64,000 nt of DNA. Source: Mycobacterium sp. GTDB taxonomy: Bacteria; Actinomycetota; Actinomycetes; Mycobacteriales; Mycobacteriaceae. The notes beneath the pieces were generated by a model. That model worked only from the letters and a program-made list of their open reading frames with translations, had not been told where the DNA came from and did no database searches. Of the stretch, positions 49,485-59,500 are shown piece by piece (the stretch's first letter is position 1; the number at the start of each line of letters is the position of its first letter). The translations under genes were made by a program, and so were the position numbers. The stretch spans positions 1 through 64,000 of the forward strand of contig JACPVR010000032.1 in assembly GCA_016197405.1 (NCBI GenBank), read 5' to 3'.

Positions 49485-49490
49485 TAGTGT
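49485..49490 (+). promoter_or_regulatory. -10 element for leaderless pepN
   Basis: TAGTGT followed by 8 bases and the GTG at 49499. No ribosome site precedes this GTG, so transcription probably starts at the first codon. Confidence 0.45.
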
Positions 49491-49498
49491 TGGGCACC

Positions 49499-52087
49499 GT
49501 GGCACTTCCCAATCTGACCCAGGACCAAGCGGCCGAGCGGGCCGGTCTGGTGACCGTCGACAGCTACCAGATCGCCCTCGACCTCACCGACGGCGCGGGC
49601 TCGCCCAGCGAGCGGACCTTCCGATCGGTGACCACCGTCGAGTTCGACGCGACCGCCGGGGCGGACACCTATATCGACATCGCCGCCGCGACGGTGCGCA
49701 GCGCCACCCTCAACGGACGCGAGCTCGACGTCTCCGGTTACGACGAGTCGACCGGTGTCGCTTTGAGCGGCCTGGCCGAGCACAATCTGCTCGTCGTCGA
49801 CGCCGACTGCCGCTACTCCAACACCGGCGAGGGTCTGCACCGTTTCGTCGACCCGGTCGACGATGAGGTCTACCTGTACTCGCAGTTCGAAACCGCCGAT
49901 GCCAAGCGCATGTTCGCCTGCTTCGACCAGCCCGATATCAAGGCCGCCTTCGACATCACCGTTACCGCACCGGCGCACTGGGAGGTCATCTCCAACGGCG
50001 CGACGTCACTGGTGGAGGACGGCGACGGTAAAGCAAAGGTGCACACCTTCGCGACCACCGCGCGGATGAGTACCTATCTGGTCGCGTTGATCGCCGGGCC
50101 GTATGCGGTGTGGCGCGATGTCTACACCGACGAGCACGGTGATATCCCGCTGGGCATCTTCTGCCGCGGATCGCTGGCAGAGTTCATGGACGCCGACCGG
50201 CTCTTCACCGAGACCAAGCAGGGATTCGGCTTCTACCACAACAACTTCGGCACTCCGTACGCGTTCGGCAAGTACGACCAGCTGTTCGTGCCGGAGTTCA
50301 ACGCTGGCGCGATGGAGAACGCGGGCGCGGTGACGTTCCTGGAGGACTATGTCTTCCGGTCCAAGGTCACCCGGTACTCCTATGAGCGGCGCGCCGAGAC
50401 GGTGCTGCACGAGATGGCGCACATGTGGTTCGGCGACCTGGTCACCATGCGGTGGTGGGATGACCTGTGGCTCAACGAATCCTTCGCGACGTTCGCCTCG
50501 GTGCTGTGCCAGGCCGAGGCCACCGAGTACACCCAGGCGTGGACGACATTCGCCACCGTCGAGAAGTCCTGGGCCTACCGGCAGGATCAACTGCCCTCAA
50601 CGCACCCGGTGGCCGCCGAGATCCCGGATCTGCACGCCGTCGAGGTCAACTTCGACGGCATCACCTACGCCAAGGGCGCCAGCGTGCTCAAGCAGCTGGT
50701 GGCCTACGTCGGCCTGGAGGCATTTCTGGCCGGGCTGCGCGACTACTTCCGCGATCACGCATATGACAATGCGACATTCTCGGATCTGCTTGGCGCACTC
50801 GAAAAGTCGTCAGGACGCGATCTGTCGCACTGGGGCAGGCAGTGGCTCAAGACCACGGGCCTGAACACGTTGCGGCCCGACTTCGACATCGATGACGAAG
50901 GCAATTTCACCCGGTTCAGCATCGAGCAGGGCGGCGCCGAGCCCGGCGCCGGGGAGACCCGCGTGCACCGGCTGGCCGTCGGCATCTACGACGACGACAA
51001 CTCCGGAAAGCTGGTGCGGGTACACCGCGAGGAGCTCGACGTCGACGGAGCCAGCACCGATGTCCCTGCCCTACAAGGTGTTTCGCGGGGCAAGCTGATC
51101 CTGGTCAACGACGAGGACCTGACCTACTGCTCACTGCGCCTCGACGAGGGTTCGCTGGCGACCGCGCTGAGCCGGATCGCCGACATCGCCGATCCGCTGC
51201 CGCGCACCCTGGTGTGGTCGGCGGCCTGGGAGATGACCCGCGACGCCGAGCTCAAGGCCCGCGACTTCGTGGCACTGGTGATGAGCGGCCTGCACGCCGA
51301 GTCCGAAGTCGGTGTGGCACAACGCCTGCTGTTGCAGGCGCAGACCGCGCTGGGCTCCTACGCCGAGCCGGGGTGGGCCGCCGAGAACGGCTGGCCGGCG
51401 TTCGCCGACAAACTGCTGGACCTGGCGCGCGAGTCCGAGCCGGGTTCTGATCATCAGCTGGCGTATGTCAACGCGCTGTGCACCTCGGTGCTCTCCCCCA
51501 ACCATGTCGCGGTACTGGCGACGCTGCTGGACAACGAGCCAGCCGCGGTCAACATGCCAGGTCTGGTGATCGACACCGATCTGCGCTGGCGCATCGTGAC
51601 CAAGCTCGCCGCCTGCGGCGAACTCGACGCCGACGGGACGGCGACACCGTTCATCGACGCCGAAGCCGAGACCGACAAGACCGCCGCCGGTCGGCGCAGC
51701 GCGGCGGCGGCATCGGCCGCGCGCCCGCAGGCTGCCGTGAAGGAAGCGGCGTGGACGCAGGTGATCGAGGACGACACCCTGGCCAATATCACCGGCCGCG
51801 CCATCATCGGCGGCATCGTGCAGGCCGGGCAGGCGCAGCTGCTGGCACCGTTCACGCAGCGCTACTTCGACGTCATCGCCTCGGTGTGGGAGCGGCGGTC
51901 CAGCGAGGTCGCGCAGACCGTCGTCGTCGGGCTGTACCCGTCATGGGATATCAGCCAGGCGGCCGTCGACGCCGCCGATGCGTTCCTGGCCGACTCCGAA
52001 CTGCCGCCGGCCCTGCGCCGACTGGTACTCGAAGGCCGCGCCGGCGTGGTCCGCTCGCTGAAGGCCCGGGAGTTCGACGCGAGCTGA
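49499..52087 (+). CDS. pepN: Aminopeptidase N, M1 family
   Basis: 862 aa zinc metallopeptidase. GAMEN (about residue 265) and HEMAHMWFGDLVTMRW plus downstream NESFA give HExxH and the third zinc ligand Glu. N-terminal beta-saddle and C-terminal helical (ERAP1_C-like) domains make up the rest. The GTG at 49499 begins VALPNLTQDQA, as in Rv2467; an in-frame GTG at 49487 is less likely. The order Rv2466c-pepN is conserved. Confidence 0.95.
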   Translation: MALPNLTQDQAAERAGLVTVDSYQIALDLTDGAGSPSERTFRSVTTVEFDATAGADTYIDIAAATVRSATLNGRELDVSGYDESTGVALSGLAEHNLLVVDADCRYSNTGEGLHRFVDPVDDEVYLYSQFETADAKRMFACFDQPDIKAAFDITVTAPAHWEVISNGATSLVEDGDGKAKVHTFATTARMSTYLVALIAGPYAVWRDVYTDEHGDIPLGIFCRGSLAEFMDADRLFTETKQGFGFYHNNFGTPYAFGKYDQLFVPEFNAGAMENAGAVTFLEDYVFRSKVTRYSYERRAETVLHEMAHMWFGDLVTMRWWDDLWLNESFATFASVLCQAEATEYTQAWTTFATVEKSWAYRQDQLPSTHPVAAEIPDLHAVEVNFDGITYAKGASVLKQLVAYVGLEAFLAGLRDYFRDHAYDNATFSDLLGALEKSSGRDLSHWGRQWLKTTGLNTLRPDFDIDDEGNFTRFSIEQGGAEPGAGETRVHRLAVGIYDDDNSGKLVRVHREELDVDGASTDVPALQGVSRGKLILVNDEDLTYCSLRLDEGSLATALSRIADIADPLPRTLVWSAAWEMTRDAELKARDFVALVMSGLHAESEVGVAQRLLLQAQTALGSYAEPGWAAENGWPAFADKLLDLARESEPGSDHQLAYVNALCTSVLSPNHVAVLATLLDNEPAAVNMPGLVIDTDLRWRIVTKLAACGELDADGTATPFIDAEAETDKTAAGRRSAAAASAARPQAAVKEAAWTQVIEDDTLANITGRAIIGGIVQAGQAQLLAPFTQRYFDVIASVWERRSSEVAQTVVVGLYPSWDISQAAVDAADAFLADSELPPALRRLVLEGRAGVVRSLKAREFDAS

Positions 52088-52107
52088 GCTCACGCCCCCT
52101 CTTTTTT

Positions 52108-52173
52108 CCCGCGAGCGTGCGTGTCCCCGGCCGACGCGCCGAGATTTCCACGTAGTTTGCGCACGCTCGCGGG
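52108..52173. repeat. Complete palindromic intergenic repeat
   Basis: Arms CCCGCGAGCGTGCG (52108-52121) and its exact complement (52160-52173) around a 38-base loop. Its first 36 bases recur at 141-176 in inverted orientation next to the IS end, and the arm core CGCGAGCG-N-GCGTGT recurs after iolG. It could terminate pepN (a CTTTTTT run precedes it). 52174-52289 shows nothing else. Confidence 0.7.
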
Positions 52174-52289
52174 CATTTCAGAGTGACAGGTCTGGGCATC
52201 ACGCGACGGCCTCGCTTGGGCCCGCCCTTGTGGGCACGCAAACAGCCACGCGCTTCGAACCTACGAGCCGAGGTGGCTTCCCGACGAAA

Positions 52290-52766
52290 CTAAGGCCGGG
52301 CGATACCGGCCGACAGCACGCGAACCGCGCTGATCAGACCGTCGATGAGGTTGCCCTCCTGGAACGCCGAGGCTGCAGCCGCCACGCCGAGCGGGGCGGC
52401 AGATTCGGCACCCCGGCCCTGCAGAGCAGAACCGTAGACGACCTCGATGGCCTTCTGGTTCGGCGACACCGCGATCAGCACCGCGTCGTCGGGAGTGGGC
52501 ACCTTGGCGAGGATCTCGCGCGCCCGTGCGGCGGTGTCACTGCCGAGGTCGCCGATGTAGACCGCGAACCGTGCCTTCGAGGCCCGCGAACCGTACTTCA
52601 GCGCGTCGTCGAGAGCGACACGATCCTTGATCGAGAACGGGTAGTCCTCCGAGAGTTCACCGGGTTCGGTGACACCGGAAACCCGGCCGCTGGACGTGAC
52701 AGCCCAGCCGTAGGGCAGTGAGTCCGGGTCGACATGGACGACGCTGCCGTGATCACCACTTGCCAC
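52290..52766 (-). CDS. DUF5130 protein, probable cytochrome bcc-aa3 supercomplex subunit (CtaI-like)
   Basis: 158 aa. GTG 52766 has GGAGG at eight-base spacing; longer frames overlap the upstream gene more deeply. The protein begins VASGDHGSVVHVDPDSLPYG, has a TPM-like alpha/beta middle (FAVYIGDLGSD, ILAKVPTPDDAVLIAVSPNQ) and a C-terminal helix. It matches Rv2468c by position. I recall the M. smegmatis pair MSMEG_4692/4693 being found as extra subunits of the respiratory supercomplex; this protein would be the first. Family sure, complex role from memory. Confidence 0.75.
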   Translation of the reverse strand: MASGDHGSVVHVDPDSLPYGWAVTSSGRVSGVTEPGELSEDYPFSIKDRVALDDALKYGSRASKARFAVYIGDLGSDTAARAREILAKVPTPDDAVLIAVSPNQKAIEVVYGSALQGRGAESAAPLGVAAAASAFQEGNLIDGLISAVRVLSAGIARP

Positions 52767-52992
52767 TTGCGCCACCTCCAACGGTGAACTCGGATGCACC
52801 ATGACCGTGTCCGTGACCGCCACCGACCTTCTCACCGGTGGCCGCCCACAGGATCGGACCGTAGGTCCATTCCTCGGACAACGAGTAAGGCTTGGGGTGC
52901 GGGCTCTTCTTGCTGAGCGTCACTGCCGCGAGCAGCAACGCCACCAGCAGCGGGACCCCGCCGATCAGGGAATGGGTCAGTGCGGTACTCAC
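52753..52992 (-). CDS. ctaJ: aa3-type cytochrome oxidase subunit CtaJ
   Basis: 79 aa small membrane protein. One membrane helix (about 8-26), then SKKSPHPKPYSLSEEWTYGP and ILWAATGE, the recognisable CtaJ sequence, and a His/Gly-rich tail (GGGHGHGHG) not needed for identification. GTG start at 52992. It overlaps the following DUF5130 gene by 14 bases. Expected to sit at the periphery of complex IV in the III2-IV2 supercomplex. Confidence 0.82.
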   Translation of the reverse strand: MSTALTHSLIGGVPLLVALLLAAVTLSKKSPHPKPYSLSEEWTYGPILWAATGEKVGGGHGHGHGASEFTVGGGASGKW

Positions 52993-53051
52993 GCGGTAAA
53001 CCTATCCCACAGGCGTGGCGGCAGCACAGCAACCTGCCGCACGAACCTCGT

Positions 53052-53208
53052 TGCCCAACTCCTCACGCCTCGTACCTCGGCGCTTCGTCGTCAGGCTGAT
53101 CCCCACTGCCCAACTCCTCACGCCTCGTACCTCGGCGCTTCGTCGTCAGGCTGATCCCCACTGCCCAACTCCTCACGCCTCGTACCTCGGCGCTTCGTCG
53201 TCAGGCTG
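53052..53208. repeat. 55-bp tandem repeat, about 2.85 copies
   Basis: Units 53052-53106, 53107-53161 and 53162-53208 (47 of 55 bases) are identical. The unit begins TGCCCAACTCCTCACGCCTC and ends GCTGATCCCCAC. The stop codon of the HNH gene (53201-53203) lies inside the third copy. A VNTR/MIRU-like locus between two convergently spaced same-strand genes; copy number probably varies among strains. Confidence 0.9.
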
Positions 53209-53839
53209 CCCCTTCACCCAGATAGCGCACCCACGCCGGGTCGAGCTCCTTGACCGTCGACAACAGCCGCCAGTGCTGGCCTTTCGGCGGCAGCGGCGCA
53301 TGGCGTAGCGACCAGCCCAGCTCGGAGAGCAGCTTGTCGGCCTTCTTGTGGTTGCACGTCGAACAGCACGCGACGCAGTTCTCCCAGGTGTGCTCGCCGC
53401 CGCGGCTGCGCGGCACCACATGGTCGACGGTGTCGGCCTTGCCACCGCAGTACGCGCAGCGGAAACGGTCCCGATGCATCAGCGCGGCGCGGGTCATCGG
53501 AATCCGGGCCCGATAAGGCACCCGGACGAATGTCCGCAGCCGGATCACCGACGGCACCGAGATCGCCCGCGTCGCGGAGTGGATGACCGGCCCGCCCGGG
53601 TCGTCGTGCACCACCTCGGCTTTACCGCACAGCAGCATCACGATTGCCCGGCGCATCGGCAGAGCGGTGAGTGGTTCGTAGGTCGAATTCAGCAGCAGCA
53701 CCCGACGCCTACCCCATACCGAACCGGCGTCGTGCGGGGGTTCCACGCTGTGCAGGGCCGCAGTTCCCCCCGCCGCGACCAGACCCGTCGCGGCGCGGTG
53801 GCCAGCCCTATTTATCAGGTTGCGGTTGCGCTGCGCCAT
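53201..53839 (-). CDS. HNH endonuclease, Rv2469c homologue
   Basis: 212 aa from ATG 53839 with GGAGGG just upstream. The C-terminal half holds the HNH core: RFRCAYCGGKADTVDHVVPRS, then ENCVACCSTCNHKKADK (two CxxC zinc-binding pairs, His and Asn). The N-terminal half (VLLLNSTYEPLTALPMRRAI) is typical of the wide actinobacterial HNH family next to respiratory genes. Its role is unknown, and it need not be a selfish element. The C-terminus is set by the tandem repeat. Confidence 0.87.
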   Translation of the reverse strand: MAQRNRNLINRAGHRAATGLVAAGGTAALHSVEPPHDAGSVWGRRRVLLLNSTYEPLTALPMRRAIVMLLCGKAEVVHDDPGGPVIHSATRAISVPSVIRLRTFVRVPYRARIPMTRAALMHRDRFRCAYCGGKADTVDHVVPRSRGGEHTWENCVACCSTCNHKKADKLLSELGWSLRHAPLPPKGQHWRLLSTVKELDPAWVRYLGEGAA

Positions 53840-53984
53840 TCGCCCTCCGCGCACAGTCCACCATGAATCCGTATCGCGCGCACGACTATTTAATCGGTGT
53901 TCGCAGGTCAATCCCGTGAACAGCGGGTGACGTGGTCACCGGGACAGGCAACAATGATTTCGCCAGCGCACAGTGGGGGGACAA

Positions 53985-54970
53985 TTGACGTACGGCTACG
54001 GACCGGGGCCGGGTGACCCGCAGTTCCCCTACGGCGCAGGCCCGGGCGGGCCGTACGGACCTCCGCCGGGTTATGGCCCGCCGCCGCTGAACTACCCCTC
54101 CGGTCCGACAAATCCGCTGGCCATCGCCTCCATCGTGCTGGCGTTGCTGTGCGCACCGGCGGGTGCCGTGACCGGTCATCTCGCCTTGCGTCAGATCCGC
54201 AGGCGCTTCCAGCGTGGCCGCGATCTTGCGGTGATCGGGCTGACGTTGTCCTACACCATGATCGTGCTGACGGTCGCGGCTCTGGTGTTCTGGACGGTCA
54301 TGCAACGGCCGGACACCGACCAGCCACCGGTGGCGTCCCCGCAGGAGGCGCCGGCAGCGGGCACCTCGGCGACACCGCCGCCGCGACCCGATCTGTCGAT
54401 GATCCTGCTGAGCGCCGCTGAGATCGGCACGCTCATCGGAGACCCCGATCTGGCCCCGCCGCCGGCACCGGTACCCGGATCGGGACCCGGTGCAGGCGGC
54501 CAGGGACCGTCGGGCCTGGACAGCTACGACCCGGTGGAATGCGCGGGCGCCGTGCTGCCCGGACTCGACACCGTCTACCGCGACAGCGGCAAGACCGAGG
54601 TCAAACGGGCGATGTTCCAGCACCTCGAAAAGGCCCTGATCATCGAGGAGCTGGCGGTGTCCTTCGCCTCACCGGCGCGCGGGCACGGCTGTTCCTGGAC
54701 AAGAACGCCCAACAGTGGCAGAAGTGCGCCGGCACCTCGGTACGGCTCACGACACCGCCCAACAGCCTGATGTACGGAGTCGGCACACCGACGGTCACGC
54801 CCGATCGCATCGCCGTCAGCGACACCATCCCGGGCTACGCCGCGGCGTCGCAGCGACGCATCATGGCGGTCAAAGGGGCAGTGGTGATCGACCTCGGGAT
54901 GATGTCGATCGGGCTCGGCGACAGCCTCGACAAGGTCGCCGATGAGCTGCTGGCCCGCGTCCCGGGGTGA
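53985..54970 (+). pseudogene. Frameshifted DUF4190 / PknH-type sensor-domain protein
   Basis: From TTG 53985 (GGGGGG four bases upstream) the frame encodes a Pro/Gly-rich N-terminus, a DUF4190-type two-helix membrane segment (about 37-105) and the start of an extracellular PknH-like sensor domain (MILLSAAEIGTLIGDPD, YDPVECAGAVLPGLD). Near 54672-54690, in a GC-rich run, the sense moves to another frame, which continues RLFLDKNAQQWQKCAG to DKVADELLARVPG at 54970. One missing base restores the full protein of about 328 aa. Either a real loss or a base-calling error. Confidence 0.75.
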
Positions 54971-55003
54971 CGGGCCGGTGGCGCGATGGCCCACAATGGA
55001 ATC

Positions 55004-55399
55004 GTGACCGATGTCCAGCAATCGTTTTACGACGCAGTAGGTGGTCACCAGACGTTCGCGACCATCGTGGCCCGTTTCTATCAGCAGGTAGCCGAGGACG
55101 AAATCCTGCGGCCCCTGTATCCCGACGACGATATGGACGGCGCCGAGGAGCGGCTGCGGATGTTCCTGGAGCAGTACTGGGGCGGGCCGCGTACCTATTC
55201 CGAGGAACGCGGCCATCCGCGGCTGCGGATGCGGCATTCGCCGTTCCGGATCGGCTATCTGGAGCGGGACGCCTGGCTGCGCTGCATGCATACCGCCGTC
55301 GCCGAGATCGACTCCGAAACCCTCGACGACGCGCACCGCAAGGCGCTGTTGGACTATCTGGAGATGGCCGCGCAGTCGATGGTCAACGCGCCGTTCTGA
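55004..55399 (+). CDS. glbO: Truncated hemoglobin O (group II)
   Basis: 131 aa from GTG 55004 (ATG 54986 is an alternative). FYDAVGGHQTFATIVARFY, EEDEILRPLYPDDD-type CD region, EERLRMFLEQYWGGP and HPRLRMRHSPF match mycobacterial GlbO, with the conserved Trp of helix G (DAWLRCM). It binds oxygen with high affinity and is thought to support aerobic respiration under low oxygen. Order Rv2469c-glbO is conserved. Confidence 0.93.
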   Translation: MTDVQQSFYDAVGGHQTFATIVARFYQQVAEDEILRPLYPDDDMDGAEERLRMFLEQYWGGPRTYSEERGHPRLRMRHSPFRIGYLERDAWLRCMHTAVAEIDSETLDDAHRKALLDYLEMAAQSMVNAPF

Positions 55400-55475
55400 T
55401 CCAGCGCCCAGATCGACGAAATGGCGGCTTCCACTCGGCCTTTTCCGCCGAAAGGTGCGTTTGGGCGAAAGAGGG

Positions 55476-56159
55476 TCAGCGCAGGACGACGGCCGGGTCG
55501 CCGCGGCGGCGGTACACCGAACCGAAGCGGGCGTCGATGCGCAGCCAGGACGGCAGCACCCGGACCCGGACGATCTCGTCGGCGTCCACCGACTCCGGGG
55601 CGAACTGATCCTCGGCGCTGGACTGTTGCAGGAAACCCATACCGGTCAACGCGAAAACGCACCGCATCGGGATACCGACGACCTGCTCCCCCGCGCTCAC
55701 ACTGATGACTTCCTGATCCAGCAGCGACACCGGCGGTCCCTGCCCGCTGCCGTGTTCGCGCGCCAGTGCCACGCCGCGCTGCGCCAGGTCGAGCATCACC
55801 CGGGCCGGCACGTCGTCGAGGTGGATGAAACCGGTCGACGGCGGCAGCACCCCGCGCCATGCCGAGTCCATGGCGTAGCCGGGTTCGACGAACCCGGACG
55901 CGTCGGCGGCGCCGACTGCCGCGGCGAGCGTGTCCGCCCCCACCGACAGGTCGTCGGGCCGGAGCCGGCCACCCACGGCGCGACTGGCGAGCACGTCGAA
56001 ACCCGTTGCGACCCAAGCCTCGATGACCGCCGGCGAGCGGGTACGCAAGCGGATGACCGCGGCCTCGTCGAGCCGCAACGCCCGCTCGGCGAAGGTGGTC
56101 AGGTCCACGCGATCCGGCGGCTCGCCCAGCCAGATGCCGCGCTCGGCTATCGCAACCAC
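55476..56159 (-). CDS. Conserved hypothetical protein, Rv2474c position
   Basis: 227 aa, no domain recognised. Soluble, with Asp/Arg-rich segments; GFIHLDDVPARVMLDLAQRG and QQSSAEDQFAPESVDADEIVRVRVLPSWLRIDARFG-type C-terminal beta strands are visible (quoted in parts). It starts inside the thioesterase gene end (13-base overlap), so it belongs to the gdh-thioesterase transcript. Conserved position in mycobacteria argues that it is real. Confidence 0.8.
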   Translation of the reverse strand: MVAIAERGIWLGEPPDRVDLTTFAERALRLDEAAVIRLRTRSPAVIEAWVATGFDVLASRAVGGRLRPDDLSVGADTLAAAVGAADASGFVEPGYAMDSAWRGVLPPSTGFIHLDDVPARVMLDLAQRGVALAREHGSGQGPPVSLLDQEVISVSAGEQVVGIPMRCVFALTGMGFLQQSSAEDQFAPESVDADEIVRVRVLPSWLRIDARFGSVYRRRGDPAVVLR

Positions 56160-56560
56160 CGCTGCAGGTAGGCCCGGTGATCCGGGGACAGCCGGACCAG
56201 TTTCTGTTCGTCGATGTCGAATGCCGCCAGTTGTGTCTCGGCGATCACCGCGGGCCGGGAGTCGGGATCGGCGTTGACCGAACGCACCTCGTAGCCCAGT
56301 GTGAAGTCGACCGCACGCAGCCGGTTGACCCAGATCGTCACCTGCAGAGGCGAATCCATCAGCCGCAGCTGTCCCTTGTAGGACACCTTGACCTCGGCGA
56401 TGAGCAGCCCGGTGGTGGTGATGGTGGGCCCGAAGGCGTCAGCGAGGAACGGGACCCGCGCCTCTTCCAGGATGGTGACCATCGTGGCGTGGTTGACGTG
56501 CTGGTACATGTCGATATCCGACCAGCGCACACCTACCGGTGTGACGAACCGCTCGCTCAA
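56147..56560 (-). CDS. Hotdog-fold acyl-CoA thioesterase
   Basis: 137 aa, 4HBT-type single hotdog domain. VRWSDIDMYQHVNHATMVTI carries the active-site Asp-His/Asn region, followed by VKVSYKGQLRLMDSPL and the EVRSVN strand. TTG start overlaps the gdh stop (TTGA). Equivalent to Rv2475c. It probably hydrolyses short or medium acyl-CoA; link to Gdh unknown. Confidence 0.88.
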   Translation of the reverse strand: MSERFVTPVGVRWSDIDMYQHVNHATMVTILEEARVPFLADAFGPTITTTGLLIAEVKVSYKGQLRLMDSPLQVTIWVNRLRAVDFTLGYEVRSVNADPDSRPAVIAETQLAAFDIDEQKLVRLSPDHRAYLQRWLR

Positions 56561-59500
56561 CCGTTGGTCCCCGTTCCACTCGTTCGTGTCATATTGCGGA
56601 TCTGGCGCGCCGCGACCGACAGTGTCGCCAGGTCGTGCACCTCATCAGCGTAGATCTCATCCAGGGTGCGGCGCGCACGCTCCAGCCGTGAGGCGTTGGT
56701 GTGCTGCCATTCGGCGATCTTCTCCTCACCGGTTTCATCCGGCTCGCCGATGCCCAGCACATCGAAGGTCAGCGTCCGCAGCGACGCATAGATATCGTCA
56801 CGGATCGCCAAGCGCGCCAAGGAATGCCACCGATCATCGCGCGGCAGCCCGGATACCGCCGTCAGCAGCCCGTCGGTGCCCAGATGATCCATCAACGCGA
56901 AGTAGGTGTCGGCGACCTCGGCTTCGTCGCGGTCGGCGATATCGGCCACGTCGATGATGTCGAGCAGGCTGTACTGGTACAGACCGCTGGACACCGCGAA
57001 AGCCAGTTCCTTGGGTGCGCCGTGCGCGGCGAACTCCTCGGCTTCGGAGAACACGATGGCGCGGTCGTCGCCGCGCAACCATTCCGGCATCCGCGGGGTG
57101 AGCGCGGCGACCTTGGCCGCGAACCGGTTGATCTCGGCTCCGACGGCCAGCGGCTGCGGCCGGTAGTTGAGCAGCCAGCGCCCGGCCCGATCGATGAGCC
57201 GACGCAGGTCTAGCGTCATCCGGTCCGAAACATGCACCGGCATACCGTTTTCCACACTCGCCGCGCGGATCTGGCGCCACACCTCACCGATCCCGAAGAT
57301 CGCGTCGGTGGCGGCGTAGGTGCGTACCGCATCGACGGTGCCGACACCGACATCCTCGGTGATGCGGTAGGCGTAGCTGATACCGGCGGTGTCGACCAGA
57401 TCGTTGACCAGCATGGTGGTGACGATCTCGCCACGCAGCTGGTGGGTGCGGATCTCCGGACCGAAGCGGTCGCGCAGCTGCGACGGGAAATAGGACGGCA
57501 GCCGGCCCGCGAAAACCTCGAGGTCGGGCAGGTCGCTGGCCAGCACATCATCCTTGAGCGCCAGCTTCACATGCGCCATGAGTGTCGCCAGCTCCGGTGA
57601 GGTCAGCCCGATACCCACTTCGGTACGCCGCCGGATCTCCTTGTCGCTGGGCAGGGCTTCGAGTTCGCGGTTGAGCCCGCGGGTCGCCTCGAGTTCGCGG
57701 ATCTGGCGGGCGTGCACGTTGAACAGCGTGGCCGCGTTGGCACGGCTGGTGCCCATCAGGTCGTTCTGCTCGGCGTTGTCGGCCAGCACCAGCTCGCCGA
57801 CCTCGTCGGTCATCGACTCCAGCAGCGGCGAACGCTCCTCGGCGCTGACCTTGCCGAGGCTGACCAGCGAGTCCACCAGGATCTTGATGTTGACCTCGTG
57901 ATCGGAGCAGTCCACGCCCGCCGAGTTGTCCAGTGCGTCGGTGTTGATCCGGCCACCGGCCAGGTCGAATTCGATGCGGCCCAGTGATGTCACACCGAGG
58001 TTGCCACCTTCACCGACGACTTTGGCGCGCAACTGGTTTCCGTTGACACGGACCAGGTCGTTGGCACGGTCGCCGACATCGGCATCCGATTCGGTCTCGG
58101 CCTTGACGTAGGTGCCGATACCGCCGTTCCACAGCAGGTCGACGGGGGCTTTGATGATGGCCTTGACCAGGGCGGGCGGTGAGATCTCGGTGATCTCGTC
58201 GTCGAGACCCAGGGCGCGGCGCATCTCGGGGCTGACGGTGATCGACTTCTGATCACGACGGAAGATGCCGCCGCCCTTGGAGATCAGCGACGTGTCGTAG
58301 TCCTCCCAGGAGGAGCGCGGCAGGTCGAAGAGCCGCTGGCGCTCGGCCCAGGTGGAGGCCGGGTCCGGGTTGGGATCGACGAAGATGTGCAGGTGGTTGA
58401 ACGCCGCCACCAATTTGATGTGCTTGGACAGCAGCATGCCGTTGCCGAACACGTCACCGCTCATATCGCCGATACCGACGACGGTGAAGTCCTGGGTCTG
58501 GGTGTCGACGCCCATCTCCCGGAAGTGCCGTTTGACGCTCTCCCACGCCCCCTTGGCGGTGATCCCCATGGCCTTGTGGTCGTAGCCCACCGAGCCGCCC
58601 GAGGCGAACGCGTCACCGAGCCAGAACCCGTAGGACTTGGCGACGTCGTTGGCGATATCGGAGAACGTCGCCGTGCCCTTGTCGGCGGCGACAACGAGAT
58701 ACGCGTCGTCGCCGTCGCGGCGGACGACCTGCTTGGGCGGGGTCACTCCGCCCGTGGTCCGGTCGACGTTGTCGGTGATGTCGAGCAGGCCCGCGATGAA
58801 AAGCCGGTAGCAGGACACACCTTCGGCGCGGGTCGCTTCGCGGTCGGTGGCGGCATCGCCGGTGGCCACCGGCGGGTTCTTGACGACGAAACCGCCCTTG
58901 GCGCCGACGGGGACGATGACGGCGTTCTTGACTGCCTGGGCCTTGACCAGGCCGAGGATTTCGGTCCGGAAGTCCTCACGACGATCCGACCAGCGCAGCC
59001 CGCCGCGGGCCACCGAGCCGAACCGCAGGTGCACGCCTTCGACCCGCGGTGAGTAGACGAAGATCTCGAACCGGGGTTTGGGCAGCGGCACCTCGTCGAT
59101 CAGACCCGGATTGAGCTTGATCGACAACACACCTTGACTTCGCGCCGAATTCGGTTCGGTGACAAAGTAGTTGGTGCGCAAGGTGGCCTGCACCAGCGAC
59201 GCGAACGCTCGGAGCACGCGGTCGGTGTCGAGGCTGACCAGCGCGTCGATATCGGCGGCGACCGCCGCGGCGGCGGCCTGGGCCCGCTGCGCCTTGTCGG
59301 TGTCGGATTCGCCGGTGGCGGGATCGAAGATCACCTCGAACAGTTCGACCAGCGAGCGCGCCGTACCCGCGTTGTCGTTGATGACCGTCTCGATGTGGGT
59401 CTGGCTGTAGGGAAAACCGGCCTGCCGCAGGTATTTTGCGTAGCTGCGCAGGATGACGACCTGGCGCCAGGTGAAACCGGCGCGCAGCACCAGTTCGTTG

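Noticed and set aside
52230..52721. Plus-strand 163-codon frame opposite the DUF5130 gene
   Set aside because: Antisense shadow; the opposite strand carries a conserved protein with a strong ribosome site.
53052..53208. Repeat array considered as CRISPR
   Set aside because: The copies are contiguous with no unique spacers and no cas genes nearby; it is a simple tandem repeat.
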